From Hyphomicrobiales bacterium (GTDB taxonomy: Bacteria > Pseudomonadota > Alphaproteobacteria > Rhizobiales > JAJFHB01): DNA of 6,819 bases. The notes beneath the pieces were generated by a model. It was not told where the DNA came from. It did not search any database and saw nothing but the letters and a program-made list of their open reading frames with translations. The stretch covers positions 1 through 6,819 of the forward strand of contig JAJFHB010000631.1 of NCBI GenBank assembly GCA_021775795.1, written 5' to 3'. Below, in pieces: positions 6,479 to 6,819 of this stretch (position 1 is its first letter; every line of letters starts with the position of its first letter). The position numbers and the translations under genes were made by a program.

Positions 6479-6819
6479 ATGAACGGGACGCAGAAACCAG
6501 AATCCTGGCTTTATCCAACCCGGCGCGGTCTTTATTGCTGCGCTGGTGATTTTTACATTGATCCCACAACCGCCGTTGATCGGGCCGTTGTCACACACGG
6601 GCACGGCGATCACGCGCGACCCGGCAACCGGCATGTGCTGGCCACCCCGGAGACCATAGAAATCATGAAAACCCGATACGGGCCAGACGCTGGAGGTGTG
6701 CTGCAGAAAACTGCCCTCGGGGAGCACGTGCGCGAGGGCGAAGTATCGGTTTCATTTGCACCTGCGGGTCATGTGCTCGGCAGTGCTCAGGTGGTGCTTG
6801 AGTACAAAGGCCAGAAGGT
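6479..6819 (+). CDS. Ligase-associated DNA exonuclease (MBL/beta-CASP type), 3' end outside window
   Basis: The N-terminal 113 residues of a metallo-beta-lactamase-fold nuclease; the frame is still open at the right edge. SWLYPTRRGLYCCAGDFYIDP (residues 9-29) is the opening typical of the bacterial ligase-associated DNA exonuclease family, which usually starts with R-G-L-Y-C..GDFYIDP. THGHGDHARPGN (39-50) contains the H-x-H-x-D-H metal-binding signature (His40, His42, Asp44, His45), and PAGHVLGSAQ (95-104) carries the next metal-ligand histidine (His98). Known family members are about 330-350 aa and are encoded beside an ATP-dependent DNA ligase and a DEXH helicase in a putative DNA-repair cluster, which would lie to the right of this window. 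The ATG at 6479 is chosen because the family's conserved N-terminus starts just after it. The open frame extends back to a stop at 6425-6427 without a better start, and the ribosome binding site is weak. Confidence 0.88.
   Translation, partial: MNGTQKPESWLYPTRRGLYCCAGDFYIDPTTAVDRAVVTHGHGDHARPGNRHVLATPETIEIMKTRYGPDAGGVLQKTALGEHVREGEVSVSFAPAGHVLGSAQVVLEYKGQK

Noticed and set aside
6601..6630. Possible frameshift in the exonuclease next to its HxHxDH motif
   Set aside because: On careful reading the frame continues without interruption as GDHARPGNRHVLATPE to the window end. The suspicion came from a miscount in the GCGCG stretch.

Overview
The window looks like chromosomal DNA from an alphaproteobacterium, most likely of the Hyphomicrobiales/Rhizobiales group. 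This is an inference from the moderately high GC, the dense gene packing, the style of the glycosyltransferases and the partial ligase-associated exonuclease gene at the right edge. I cannot name a species. No RNA genes, insertion sequences, CRISPR arrays, phage genes or plasmid origins were seen.

Layout. Positions 3-4149 (+ strand) hold a tightly packed four-gene glycan cassette. It consists of a MurG-like glycosyltransferase cut by the left edge, a GT4-type glycosyltransferase, a second MurG-like glycosyltransferase paralogous to the first, and a NodB/CE4-like polysaccharide deacetylase. The last three genes are directly coupled: one junction has no gap and the next overlaps by 14 nt. The cassette ends tail-to-tail with a 9-bp overlap against a minus-strand pair (6206 down to 4141). 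That pair is a class I SAM-dependent methyltransferase followed, through a GTGA stop/start overlap, by an FkbM-type methyltransferase fused to a TPR-like C-terminal half. A 272-bp divergent intergenic region (6207-6478) carries a plausible promoter for the methyltransferase pair. From 6479 a plus-strand gene runs off the right edge. It encodes the N-terminal third of a metallo-beta-lactamase/beta-CASP exonuclease of the DNA-ligase-associated type, which is probably unrelated to the glycan genes.

Working model (inference). Three soluble glycosyltransferases and a deacetylase with no visible signal peptide or membrane segment would build and trim a glycan precursor on the cytoplasmic side. The convergent methyltransferases could add methyl caps or decorations to it, because FkbM proteins often O-methylate sugars or secondary metabolites. 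No flippase, polymerase or exporter lies in the window, so the acceptor and final product are unknown. Nothing here is clearly a new biological system. The points most worth following are the paired MurG-like paralogues around a GT4 enzyme, the apparently cytoplasmic CE4-like deacetylase, and the FkbM-TPR fusion coupled to an unusual small methyltransferase.
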